DNA of 64,000 bases, taken from the NCBI GenBank assembly GCA_019914995.1, contig CM034130.1:62001-126000 (forward strand), read 5' to 3'. The DNA comes from Acanthochlamys bracteata. Lineage: Eukaryota; Streptophyta; Magnoliopsida; Pandanales; Velloziaceae. Numbering within the stretch: the first letter of the stretch is position 1; every line of letters starts with the position of its first letter. Shown in pieces: positions 35,507-46,574 of the stretch. Made by a program: the position numbers and the translations under genes. The notes below the pieces were generated by a model. The model was not told where the DNA came from, did no database searches, and saw nothing but the letters and a program-made list of their open reading frames with translations.

Positions 35507-37258
35507 ATATATGCTTCCAACTTCCAAGAAATTAAAAAAGAGAGAGAGAGCGAGAGATGTATAGTTTTATGAACATAACTAATAAATTCTATTCCAACGG
35601 ATTAAGAGTGCGTTTGGTTGATCTTATCAAACGCTGCTTTTCAATTTTTTTTTATTTTACGTATTTCAATACATATTTTATGAGTATATAAAAGATTTAT
35701 TTAAAAATTTAGAAAGTGTAAAAAAATTTTATATAATGAGATCTTTTTATTATATATTTTTATTTTTTTTAGAAGTAAAAAAATAAAACTCATTTTTCAA
35801 AAAAAATAAAATACTTTCTATTTTGAAAAAATTTTATTTCATAAATACTTTAAAATGCCACCAAAATTTGTGAGTGTATTGTAACGGAAAAGCCTCAGAA
35901 ATGCAATACAAGGAGAAGGGTGTTGGTGAAGCTCGTCCCATACGCACACATTACGAGTTCGTTACTTAGCTAACGACAATCACTTCGGTCCTTGAGTCAA
36001 AGTTATTAAATAAAATTAGAAAGAAAGCTGGATTGATTTTCTCTTTTGGTTGGTGAATTACCAACACCCAGAACCGCCCTCTCGATATTTCATATTTCTT
36101 GATTTTGATTTTGATTTGATTTCGCTTAGCCGGTCTGATACACTAGGGTTAAATATATATATAAAATGTATTGCCGATCAACGGACACAGCTCGGTTTCA
36201 ACGGAAGGATGAAAGCTGAATGACTCTTGCAGTATAATAATAACATAAGGAAATTAAAATAGAGTTGAATTGGACTCTCTTGTTCTGTCACGAAACAACA
36301 GTCTTCTGTTTTTTTATGACTGCCGCTAGAAATAAGGCTCAACAAGCGGAGTCATGGTCTCCTCCGCAGTCATGGTGGATTCAGATTCCCGATTCATCAG
36401 ATTGTATATATTTCAAAAAGACAAAAAGAAATTTCGTAGGACAACAAGCTGCTGGTGGTGATGATGGATGGACCAACGTGCGCCAACGCTTAGCTCACAT
36501 TTATCTTATTACTCTTGCTGCAGTTAATCACTATATAATGTGTATTATATATAGAGCGCGCGAGAGAGAGAGAGAGAGAGACGGTTCTGAGTCTTCTCCC
36601 GTAATAATAAGAAAAATATATATTATTGGCCCTTAGTGAAAAAACGGTGGCGAAACGTGTATCATGCGGCACCACATGGAAACATCCATGTCCAAATAAT
36701 AATTGAATCTCAACTTCAATTTCAATTTCTAAAACCCGCCTTAAAAAACGTGTTTATTTAAAAATTTGAATTTAAAAATTAAAAATATTTAGTAAAATAT
36801 AAATTATTATGTTAATTATAAGTTTTAAAATTAAAATTTTTATTTAATTTATATTAAAAATAAATTTAAAAAATAAAATTTGAAATAATAGTAAACACAC
36901 TGCTCCGAGTCAACGAGAGTTGGGGCTTGCTAGAGAATCACATGTAGTAGTTATGAGCGAATGCACATGACTACTATACATATATTTTTAAAATTTATAA
37001 TTCTTTGGGGGCATTATTAATTTATTGTTAGCAACGACGAACCAAAAACAAAAAGTAGAGTGTTTAACATTAGCATTTGCAAAATGTATATCATACAGAC
37101 ATACGGTCTCCTGCCAGCAGCAGCGGCAGTGACTGTTCTGTGTAACTGGAATAATGCCTCACGAAATATGAATGCATCAATCCCGGAGTCAAACAAACTC
37201 TGGTCTGCTCATCTAGTCATCGACTCTAATTTGGATTCAGCAGGGAAAACAACTTAGA
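35507..37258. other. Intergenic, AT-rich, possible small inverted-repeat elements
   Basis: 35610-35870 begins GTGCGTTTGGTTGATC and ends CTTTAAAATGCC around an A/T-only core, resembling a decayed miniature element. 36730-36900 is a similar A/T stretch bounded by GTGTTTATT and AGTAAACACAC. 36560-36581 is a short (GA)n microsatellite. I see no coding gene; the 123-aa frame at 36265 has no recognisable domain. Confidence 0.35.
36561..36581. repeat. (GA)n microsatellite
   Basis: About ten GA dinucleotides follow a GCGCGC start within intergenic DNA. Confidence 0.9.
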
Positions 37259-37295
37259 ACTACTTGTGATCCACGACCTATTCTCCTCTCCCGTC

Positions 37296-37735
37296 ACCAA
37301 CCAAACCTACTATATATATGAGTATATTCTCCTTCTCGCCTTCTCTCTCTATAATTATTCGATTTTTTTGCTAACATCTAACTCCATCTATAACCATTAA
37401 CTCGGATTAACTAACTAATAAAATCCAAATTTGTCGTTGCGTTTCCCATTGCAGAAAGACTCCGGAACAAATCATAACCCGCTCACTGTAAAATTAAGAC
37501 AACGAAGACAACCCTCCGATGCATTACTTATTCATCGGACGGTCCAGATTCTCTGCCAACCAACCTCCCACTCCTGTGATGTGCTCTTCTCCCAACTACC
37601 CATCGCTTCGATCTATTTAAATTCCTGCTTCCCCCACCTTCGCTTCTCTCCTCAGCAGATAGATCACCATCATCATACTCTCCAGTTCTTCTACTATATA
37701 GCTGCGCTGTTTGCTTGCTAGCTAATCTACCTACC
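37296..37735 (+). promoter_or_regulatory. PAL promoter: AC-type MYB elements and TATA-like box
   Basis: ACCAACC (AC-II class) occurs at 37296-37302 and again at 37559-37565. TATTTAAAT at 37614-37622 is a TATA-like box ~55 bases after the second site and ~230 bases before the PAL start codon. A third match, ACCTACC (AC-I class), lies at 37729-37735, probably within the 5' UTR. AC elements are established binding sites for R2R3-MYB activators of phenylpropanoid genes, including PAL. Position and spacing are seen directly; use in vivo is inferred. Confidence 0.6.
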
Positions 37736-37845
37736 TCCAAAAACAAACTCATCAACCATTCATCTCTCTTCTTAATTATTCATCTTAATTTGTGATCACC
37801 AATCTATAGCAAGCTATCAAACAAAAAGTGATTCATTAACCGACA

Positions 37846-40685
37846 ATGGAGGCATTCTGCGAGATAAGCACGAGCAACGGACGCTATGTTAGCGGCCGTT
37901 CCGATGGTCGTGTCGTCCACGACGGACTCTGCAAGAACATGACCGCGGAGCCTGACCCGCTCAACTGGGTTGCCGCCGCCGAGGAGCTCACCGGTAGCCA
38001 CCTTGACGAGGTAAGGAAAATGGTGGAGGAGTTCCGTAGACCCGCCGTTAAGCTTGAGGGAGCCAAGTTGAAGGTTTCCCAGGTGGCGGCAGTGGCGGCG
38101 GCTGCAGCTGCGCCTGGTGCAGTGAGAGTGGAACTGTCGGAGGAGGCGAGGCCCCGAGTGAAGGCGAGTAGCGATTGGGTGATGGAGAGCATGAACAAGG
38201 GCACAGATAGCTACGGTGTCACGACGGGCTTCGGAGCAACTTCTCACCGGAGGACAAAGCAAGGGGGAGCTCTTCAGAAGGAGCTCATTAGGTAGGTATA
38301 TGTATAAATATTTATTGATTATTAACTATATTAATTCCCTTAGTTATTAATTAATAATAACTATTACTAGCTAATTAATTAGAAATATCTTAACCAACTT
38401 AGGTAGTTACATGATTAATTAATAGATTTGAGAGTGCAAAAGAAACTTAAGCCTTTGCAACTAGTAATTAACAATTAAAATTATATTTAGTTTACAAGAC
38501 ATGCATATCATGTCTCTCAGACTATCATTAAAAACAAATTTTACTTACGTGTCAAAGCTTTTAACTCTTTTTTTTTATTTTATAATTTCTTTGATAAACA
38601 AATTTCTAATCCATTTGTTTGGTCATCATCGATCCACCACCGCCAGTCTTCCCTTCCACGTCCGCAACAGTAATTAATTAATTAATTAATTTTGCCTTCC
38701 CTCGTCCTATCACAAGACTTTTCTGTCCCCAGCTATTGTTATGTTTCGTTCGTCGGTCGGTCGTGTGGATGACGCGGGCTGTTGCCAGCCTTAGCTGATG
38801 CCAACTTGCCTACTTCATTTATTGCTAGGACGAGCATATAGAAAATGAATAACGAACTTATTTCTGTAAAATCAACGCATTAATATGTAGTACGTAAAGA
38901 ATTGATCATTAAAATTGGTCGATATGCAGGTTCTTGAACGCTGGAATATTCGGCTCGCCGGATTCGGGCAACACTTTGCCGGCGTCAGCGACCCGTGCTG
39001 CAATGCTGGTGCGTATCAACACTCTGCTTCAGGGTTATTCCGGCATTCGATTTGAGATCCTTGAGGCCATCACCAGTCTACTCAACAACGGGATAACACC
39101 TTGCCTCCCCCTCCGAGGAACCATCACCGCCTCCGGCGATCTTGTTCCTCTCTCCTACATTGCCGGTCTCCTCACCGGCCGTCCTAACTCTCGCGCCATC
39201 TCCCCCGACGGCTCTGCCACTCTCACAGCCGTTCAGGCATTCCAGGTTGCCGGTATACAATCCGGATTCTTCGAGCTCCAGCCTAAAGAGGGTCTAGCTC
39301 TTGTGAACGGAACCGCCGTCGGCTCTGGTCTCGCATCCATCGTTCTCTTCGATGCTAACGTGCTCGTCTTGCTCACAGAAGTTTTATCAGCTGTGTTCTG
39401 TGAGGTGATGAACGGGAAGCCGGAGTACACCGATCACCTTACACACAAGCTGAAGCACCACCCGGGACAGATCGAGGCGGCGGCGATAATGGAGCACATT
39501 CTAGAAGGTAGCTCCTACATAAAGCTAGCCAAGAAGCTCCACGAGCTTGACCCGCTGCAAAAACCAAAGCAGGACCGCTACGCCCTCCGCACCTCGCCGC
39601 AGTGGCTGGGTCCGCAGGTGGAGGCCATCCGCTTCGCCACACGTTCCATCGAGCGCGAGATTAACTCCGTCAACGACAACCCGCTCATCGACGTAGCCAG
39701 GAACAAGGCCCTCCATGGCGGCAACTTCCAGGGTACACCCATCGGAGTCTCCATGGACAACGTCCGACTTGCCATTGCCGCAGTGGGCAAGCTCATGTTC
39801 GCTCAATTTTCCGAGCTCGTCAACGACTTCTACAACAACGGGCTGCCCTCTAACCTGTCCGGCGGGAGGAACCCAAGCTTGGACTACGGGTTTAAGGGAG
39901 CTGAGATTGCCATGGCTTCCTACTGCTCGGAGCTGCAGTTCCTCGGCAACCCGGTGACAAACCACGTGCAGAGCGCGGAGCAACACAACCAGGACGTGAA
40001 CTCTCTCGGATTGATCTCAGCCCGGAAGACGGCGGAGGCCGTGGAGATCCTGAAGCTGATGTCAGCGACGTTCATGGTGGCGCTGTGCCAAGCGGTCGAC
40101 CTCAGGCATCTGGAGGAGAACGTAAAGAGCGCTGTCAAGAACGCTGTGGCCCAGGCGGCAAAGAAGGTGCTCACAGTTGGTCCCAATGGCGAGCTCCATC
40201 CTTCCAGATTCTGCGAGAAAGATCTCCTGAAGGCTGTTGACAGAGAATACGTGTTTGCGTACGCTGACGATCCCTGCAGCCCGAACTACCCGCTCATGCA
40301 GAAGCTAAGGCAGGTGCTCGTTGAACACGCCGTCGCCAACGGCAACGACAAGGAGAGGGAGCCTGGAACTTCCATCTTCCAGAAAATTGCGGCGTTCGAG
40401 GAAGAAGTGCAGGCGACAGTACCCAAGGAAATCGAGGCAGCAAGGCTGGCAGTGGAGAGCGGTTCTCCGGCGATACCCAACAAGATAGCGGAGTGCAGGT
40501 CTTACCCTCTATACAAGTTCGTGAGAGAGGAATTGGGTACCGGGTTCCTCACCGGGGAGAAGGTCAGGTCACCAGGAGAGGAATGCGACAAGGTCTACCA
40601 AGGCATATGTCAGAGGAAGATCATCGACCCTCTGCTTGACTGCTTGAAACAATGGAACGGCGCACCACTACCCATCTCTTCTTGA
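37846..40685 (+). CDS. PAL: Phenylalanine ammonia-lyase
   Basis: Two exons, 37846-38291 and 38930-40685 (2202 nt, 733 residues), split by one intron within an Arg codon at the position conserved in plant PAL genes. PAL is a cytosolic homotetramer that deaminates L-phenylalanine to trans-cinnamate, the entry step to lignin, flavonoids and salicylate. The Ala-Ser-Gly triad that forms the MIO prosthetic group is Ala216-Ser217-Gly218 within [17 protein letters not shown]. The catalytic-Tyr loop [17 protein letters not shown] and the NDNPLID region are intact. The selectivity residue is Phe150 (RFLNAGIFG), as in monofunctional PAL; bifunctional grass enzymes have His there. The N-terminus carries an Ala-rich insert (~[16 protein letters not shown]), making it slightly longer than usual. 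The coding region is GC-richer than its surroundings. It appears fully functional. Confidence 0.98.
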
Positions 40686-41539
40686 TCAACATTAACCCAT
40701 TCAATTTCATTTTAACAAACGGAAGGAGCAATTAATTGGTCATTTTGTTGTGTTATTGTTATTACCATTTAGTAGTTCTTTAGTTGTTTTATCTTAATTT
40801 GGTACTCTCCATTCTTCATTCAATCTGTTGTAGCGTTACTAGTAACAAGCATGTTTTAGAAGTAAGGATGAAAAGTTTAAGTAATGTAATCGGAGTTCTT
40901 TCACGTTCCAAAATTTGAAAAAGTAGAACATTTGCATAAACAAATAAATGCGTACCTGATGATGATAACGTGGAGAAACTAGCTAAGCTTCAGTCTTCAA
41001 TCTGACCTGCTTCATCTTATGCTTGCTGACATGGAATATGCCTTCGCACCTTCACAAGAACAAAACAACAGCAAGGTTTCAGAGTTGGTTCTAAATAATC
41101 TATAAACTAGCAAAATCAAAAGACCATTCTTTCGCTAAAAAACCAAAATCATCCAATGAATCCACTTTAACAATTGCAATATGACATGGAGAAAAGGCTT
41201 CCTGATGACAGGCGAATGAAAATTTCTTTACTAAGAACTTAGCAGATGTTTTATCTACAAAAAAGCTGCTGTTCTGTTCAAGAATGAAATACGACACCTG
41301 TACAGAGGCCAGGCAGGCAAAGCTCTTCTACGAATACTGATATAACTAGGAACCATGAATTTCATCATGGTGGCTGCACCATCAAGGTTCTAAGAGCTCC
41401 GCTTGCAATCACAGTGACCAAGTCATAAACTGTGTCTCCCTTGTTATCCTCTTTTCAGTCATCATCTATGCAGATAGAATTGCCTCTAGAGGCATCAGCA
41501 TTGTTATGTGGTTCTCCAACATCAGCAGCCAAGTTAACA

Positions 41540-43032
41540 TTTGTTAAAAGGATTACAGAAGAAGCTGATGTGCCCAAATTTGGCACCCGGCTGATAAGCT
41601 ACACCAGCACCATCGTCAGGAATAGGACAGTGAGAAGGTGATGTGGAACCTCGAATTGTGAATTGAACTTGCCCGCAGACCTGCGCAGAAGTAGCAAAGC
41701 CTACTGCTGAAGCTGGTGCACAATTCCGAGCTGCAGATGGTGTTGCAGAAGAGTGTAAGCTAGCAGAAGCAGGTACCGGGATTGGGACAGAATTCAAACT
41801 TAAGGCGAGCATGACACGATCCTCCAGGATCAATCGCTGTGGTTGCAGATTCCGAACATACGGGTCACTTGATCGCAGACGTGAAGGACCAAACAGGAAA
41901 CAGATAGGTAAACAAGACAAACTGATAAGATACATGATTGCCTTATCAAGAATCAGAAAGATAGAAGCATTTTGTTCTTAGTTACACATCAGATATATCC
42001 ACAATTATGCTTCCATTCCTCTAGGCGGTTCGTAACATGGATCCCATTATACCATCATGCTATATAGAAAACCAATTCTGCAGTGAGATCATTAAACAAA
42101 TATATTATGCACCAAGATTTCATACCTTGACTAGTAGCAGAAGTCCCACATTTTTTATCAACAAACCAGGACCTAAACTCTTCTGCCAAAAGTTGATTTA
42201 TGGTGACTTTGTCGTAGGTTTCATTTAGTCTTTATGTCCCCTGTGTATATTCCGTTTCAGCATTCTGAAAGAATTTTTCGTACTTCTTTCTATCTCTTCC
42301 ATAAACTCCAAGTGAATCTGCATTTTCTGGAAAAATTAACAGAGGATAGCAAATTAAGTTAGGGAAACATAATCACAGGAACTCCAATGCAACAAAGAAA
42401 TAGGAAAAAAGTGCCAGACACAAAGAACAAGAAGCACCTTTATCCTCATGCATCTTTTTCAATGAATCCTCTTGCCTTCTTATTCTCATTAATTCATTTT
42501 CAGAGGGATCTGGATGAAGCACTAGAGGAGGAACACAAGGCATAGTGTGTAAAGGCTGCGATAACTGGCTTCTTGCAGAGAGACTGATGCTGGTAGGATC
42601 TTCTGTTGCTTGTATCAGCTGCTGACTTGGCATTTCACATGCAGATGATTGTTCGAGAGGCGATGTCTTTATAGGGTCTCCTGTTGTATCTATCGGCTGT
42701 TGCCTCAACTCTTGTTGCCCTGAACAGAAATGTCCTCCGGTGCCAACATGAACCGATACTCTCCTGGGACTGCTCATTAATTCTATTTGCTGTTGATTTG
42801 GGATCTCATGCATTTGATTAGAAAATTGACGTTCAGTTGCTAAATCAGCTGATGTAGCAATAACATCCCTTATCGTCTCTATTGTCTGCTGAGTTGATTC
42901 TTCAAGTGTTTGAAAAGGTGCTTGTTCATGTCTAAAATTAGCTGGAGTGGTGTTTTCATGAAGCAGCATTGCATCAGTGCCAGGAAACGTATCAAGCTGG
43001 TCAGTGGTTTCTTCAGCTTGCAAGGTCAGCAA
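41540..43032 (-). pseudogene. MOM1-like C-terminal (CMM2) fragment with in-frame stop
   Basis: Minus-strand exons at about 42438-43032, 42126-42326 and ~41540-41880 encode sequence like the C-terminal third of MORPHEUS' MOLECULE 1-type proteins. The first ends LHPDPSENELMRIRRQED then KKMHEDK at a GT donor. The second continues RKKYEKFFQNAETEYTQ and, after an in-frame TAA, RLNETYDKV then NQLLAEEFRSW. The third carries the NLQPQRL block typical of the tail. The first two match the CMM2 region, a coiled-coil used by MOM1 in transcriptional silencing. No helicase-like or other N-terminal part is found upstream, and the single stop falls inside CMM2. It is probably a gene fragment left by partial duplication; expression of a short CMM2-only protein cannot be excluded. 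Confidence 0.6.
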
Positions 43033-45526
43033 CTCTAACGGATGAGTGCAAAAGCAACATTTACAAAAGCTTGGCTACAACCTGCAGGTGACATGAATCT
43101 GCAGTCATCAGCTCCTAAAAGCTTCTTGGTAGTAAATGCGGATCAGTTTAGTACTCCACATTTATGAAATCATGGCTAGATACCATGTCAGTCACACCAA
43201 CAGTAGTAAGAAAGAGGGTTCTCTATAATTTCTAGACAAACCGCAACAATTCATTTCAACGAGCAAAACTTGTTTCTAGTTAGGAATGTTGCTAATTCAT
43301 CATATCTAGTGAGTCCTATAAAAGAGCACCTTTTTCTCAGAACGAACTTTACTTTCATAGAAAAAAGCTACAGTTTCAACTACAATTTTGCAGGGAGGAA
43401 GTAGCATCTCAAAGCCAGATGCCATGCAAATTAAGACTGCCATCGGCCATCTTCATTTTTCGACAGGCAGACTCTGATAGGGTAGGTATAATAAATTAAT
43501 AATGTATTCTAATTTGATAAAAGTCTAAAGAGAATACTTTATATATATATATATATATATAAAGAACTTTTATAAATAGATTTTAGGCTCATTTAAAAGT
43601 ATTTTTAAAATAAAAAATATTTTTATTATTTTAAAATAAATTTTGTTTTTTAAATAAAAAAATAAATAATAAAAAATTTATTATGTAGAATTTTTTTATA
43701 TTTTTTAAATTTTTAAATAAATTTTCTAAATATTTATAACAAATATGAATTAAAAAATTTAAAAATTATTTTTTCAGAAATCTTTGCAAAACGCTTCCTC
43801 TGTATATTTAGGGCATATTTACCGACACCCTAAAATTCTATTTTTCTTAAACTTATTTTCAATATAAATACATACAAAAATTAAAATAATTTTTTTATCA
43901 ATAAAATTTTTTTAATAATTTAAATTTAAAACTTACTATAAATATTTTATATTTTTAATTTTATTTTTTAAATTTATTTCTTACAAACTTCACTTCCACG
44001 CCAAAATAAACAAGCACTTAGACAAACATGTATGAACTGAGAGCAATATACAAGGGAATCGCCAGCTACTTCTTGTCCTTTTTATTACTGCTACTTAACG
44101 ACGATAGATGTGGAGTGATTAACAAGAGATACGGTTGCTGCTAATTACCTACTCAACCATATATATATATAAAAGTGGTTTAAAAGTTTATCACGATTAT
44201 TAATTGACATAAATATTTTCAGGGTATATATATAGTAGGCAAAATTTCAAATCCTGTTACAATTAGGGCGCGTTTTGCTACACATTTAACAAAAATTTTA
44301 ACTTTTAATTTTATAATTTTTAATAGATATTTATAATATTATATATAATTTTATAATCTAAAATACAGCCTTAATACGAACAGAAAGTTTTTCATGAGAT
44401 AATTTACTTATAACCATATATATAATCCATTTCATCATGAGATATATTTATAAGCTGCAGGACATATGTGCGTGTATGTCGTGCATGGAAACTTCCACTG
44501 CGATCGAATTGATCATCGCGAGCCATGCATGCGGTATAATTTATTGTATCGGTATTGGGTGGGTGCCTCTTTCTTTGACTCTTCTCTTACAATAAGATAT
44601 ATATCATTTTTTTTTTTAAACAAAAAACGAATCTTAGTAAAACAACAACCAGAAGGCGTAATATAATAATTAAGAAAAAACAAATCAACAAGTAGGAACA
44701 TCCTAAGATGATGTTTGCAAATACTCACAAAACAAAATCTTTTTAAAAAAAATTATTTTAAAAAATTTTAAATATAAATTTATTTTTTAATTTAAAATAA
44801 TATATATTTTTTATATTTTTAAGTTTTAAAAAATTTGTTATATTAAAAAAAATGAAGTATTTATTTACTTCGAACGCATTGCGAAATGGTCCCTAATTTG
44901 AAAGTTGAAACGCCTACCGTGTCATCAATCATATTAAAAAATAAATTATTCTAAAATTTTTTTGAATTAAAGAATACATTCTTAATCTTAATTTGATTTA
45001 AATTTAATTCAATGAGCTTTAGCATTAATTTTGATTGTAAAATATTTACGTTTTAATTAACTCCAAAATGCAGCACAGCTCATTATTAGGAAAAAGAAAA
45101 AAGAAATATATAGGACACTAGCTACAATAATTGTTTAACGACTGGGAGGGGAGGAGTTGTTTCATTTTGTTGAAAAATTGTGTGTATGCGTATGGCTTAA
45201 TGAAGACAAGTAAATATTATATTAGGTAAGTCAACAGTCCCAGTTTAATTAAATATATGCGTACATATGTGACAGTAAATTAATTAAAGATTCTCGGAAA
45301 CATATATCTTTAATTTATTACAAACTAAATAAAAGTGATTTCAACGTGACTGAATATGAGTCGTATAATTGACCACAAGCAGCTGGTACGTACGTTCCCC
45401 AGCTATATATTCATGAACGTACTATGCAGCATCAAGACAGGCGAACTCAAAGCCTCTATAGATCTATCCTCTGATAACATCTGCCTACCTAGCTTCTGCT
45501 GCTGAAGAAGAAGCTAACAATTATTA
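43033..45526. other. Intergenic; AT-rich elements and MYB promoter
   Basis: 43539-43561 is a (TA)n microsatellite. 43580-43990, 44270-44360 and 44730-44860 are A/T-dominated stretches that resemble each other and the AT-rich blocks elsewhere, suggesting old miniature elements. The last few hundred bases before 45527 are the presumed promoter and 5' UTR of the MYB gene; a CTATATATTC stretch at about 45403 may serve as TATA box. No additional gene was recognised. Confidence 0.35.
43539..43561. repeat. (TA)n microsatellite
   Basis: An uninterrupted run of about 11 TA dinucleotides in intergenic DNA. Confidence 0.9.
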
Positions 45527-46574
45527 ATGGTGAGAGCTCCTTGTTGCGAGAAGGTGGGGTTGAAGAAAGGGCCATGGAGTCGTGAAGAAGACCAGATTCT
45601 CGTAGCTCATATTAAGAGACACGGGCACAGCAACTGGCGTGCACTTCCCAAACTAGCCGGGCTTCTGCGATGCGGAAAGAGTTGCAGGCTCAGATGGACT
45701 AACTACCTTCGCCCCGATATCAAGCGAGGAAACTTCACCGTGGAGGAAGAAGACGCAATCATCCAACTCCACCAACTCATCGGAAACAGGTTACTTAGTT
45801 AATTAATATAATTCTTTCGTTCAGGGCTCAGTTGTATGCTGTCTATCTCTTATATATATATATATATATAAGCGATATATCGATCGATCGTTCAAATTTT
45901 ATATGAATTTGCTATATAAATATCGCAGATGGTCTGCTATAGCGGCGAGGCTACCGGGAAGAACAGACAACGAGATCAAGAACGTTTGGCACACTCGCTT
46001 GAAGACACGTTTGAAGCAAAACCAAACAACGGCCGATCATCATGCTCATCATTACAGCCACCCTGGTGATGATCTCCTGATGCTGCAGGAACAACCTCCT
46101 TCGGAAGTTCCAAACAACTCCAGTACTTCATCATCTGATGTAACATGGACTACTGATCATCATCATAATGGAAGGGTAGATGCCGCTGCCCTGGAATCAC
46201 TACCGTCTCGATCTAGCAGCAACTCGGATCATATTTCACACTCTGTGTCATATGTTGTTACGTCTGATAATTCAACCAATGCGTGCATGGAGATCAACAA
46301 GGAAGTTATCTGTAGCTCCCATGACGTGGATTCTTTGGAAGGTTTAATACAAGATGTAGGAATCAAGGGTAACGATAATTTCAGGCCGTCGGATCAGGCA
46401 TTGGCTCTGGAAGATTATTTCGACAACACTACTTTCAGCTCACCCTGCTTAGTCGGCGACAATGCCGTGAGTTTTTGGTTAACTTTGCTCATAGAATCGA
46501 GTAGTGGGGATTTCCTGAATCTCCCTGATCATGAATTAAAGCATCGACACAATTCAGATTCTTGCAATTTGTAG
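45527..46574 (+). CDS. R2R3-MYB transcription factor, MYB13/14/15-like (subgroup S2)
   Basis: Two exons, 45527-45789 and 45929-46574 (909 nt, 302 residues). The N-terminus [17 protein letters not shown] and the R2 and R3 repeats (about 13-63 and 66-114) carry the regularly spaced tryptophans of plant MYBs: [18 protein letters not shown] in R2 and [19 protein letters not shown] in R3. R3 ends [11 protein letters not shown], where most MYBs of this group have THLKKRL. A C-terminal FWLTLL segment resembles the FW motif of subgroup S2. S2 MYBs activate stress and phenylpropanoid or stilbene genes. The usual first intron of R2R3-MYB genes, within R2, is absent; only the intron splitting the Arg codon before Trp of R3 is present, and it contains a (TA)n run at 45851-45870. 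PAL lies 5 kb upstream. Subgroup placement is by eye. Confidence 0.92.
45851..45870. repeat. (TA)n microsatellite in the MYB intron
   Basis: Ten TA dinucleotides within the single intron of the R2R3-MYB gene. Confidence 0.9.

Noticed and set aside
36265-36636. 123-aa frame upstream of PAL
   Set aside because: Low similarity to anything known, ends in a (GA)n microsatellite read as Arg-Glu repeats.
37804-38262. Long antisense frames across PAL exon 1 and, at 39525-39986, across exon 2
   Set aside because: They are shadows of the GC-rich PAL coding sequence, with no family resemblance and no own splice or start context.
41100-41297. 65-aa minus-strand frame thought to be a retroelement polyprotein remnant
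   Set aside because: No protease, integrase, reverse transcriptase or RNase H motif could be identified.
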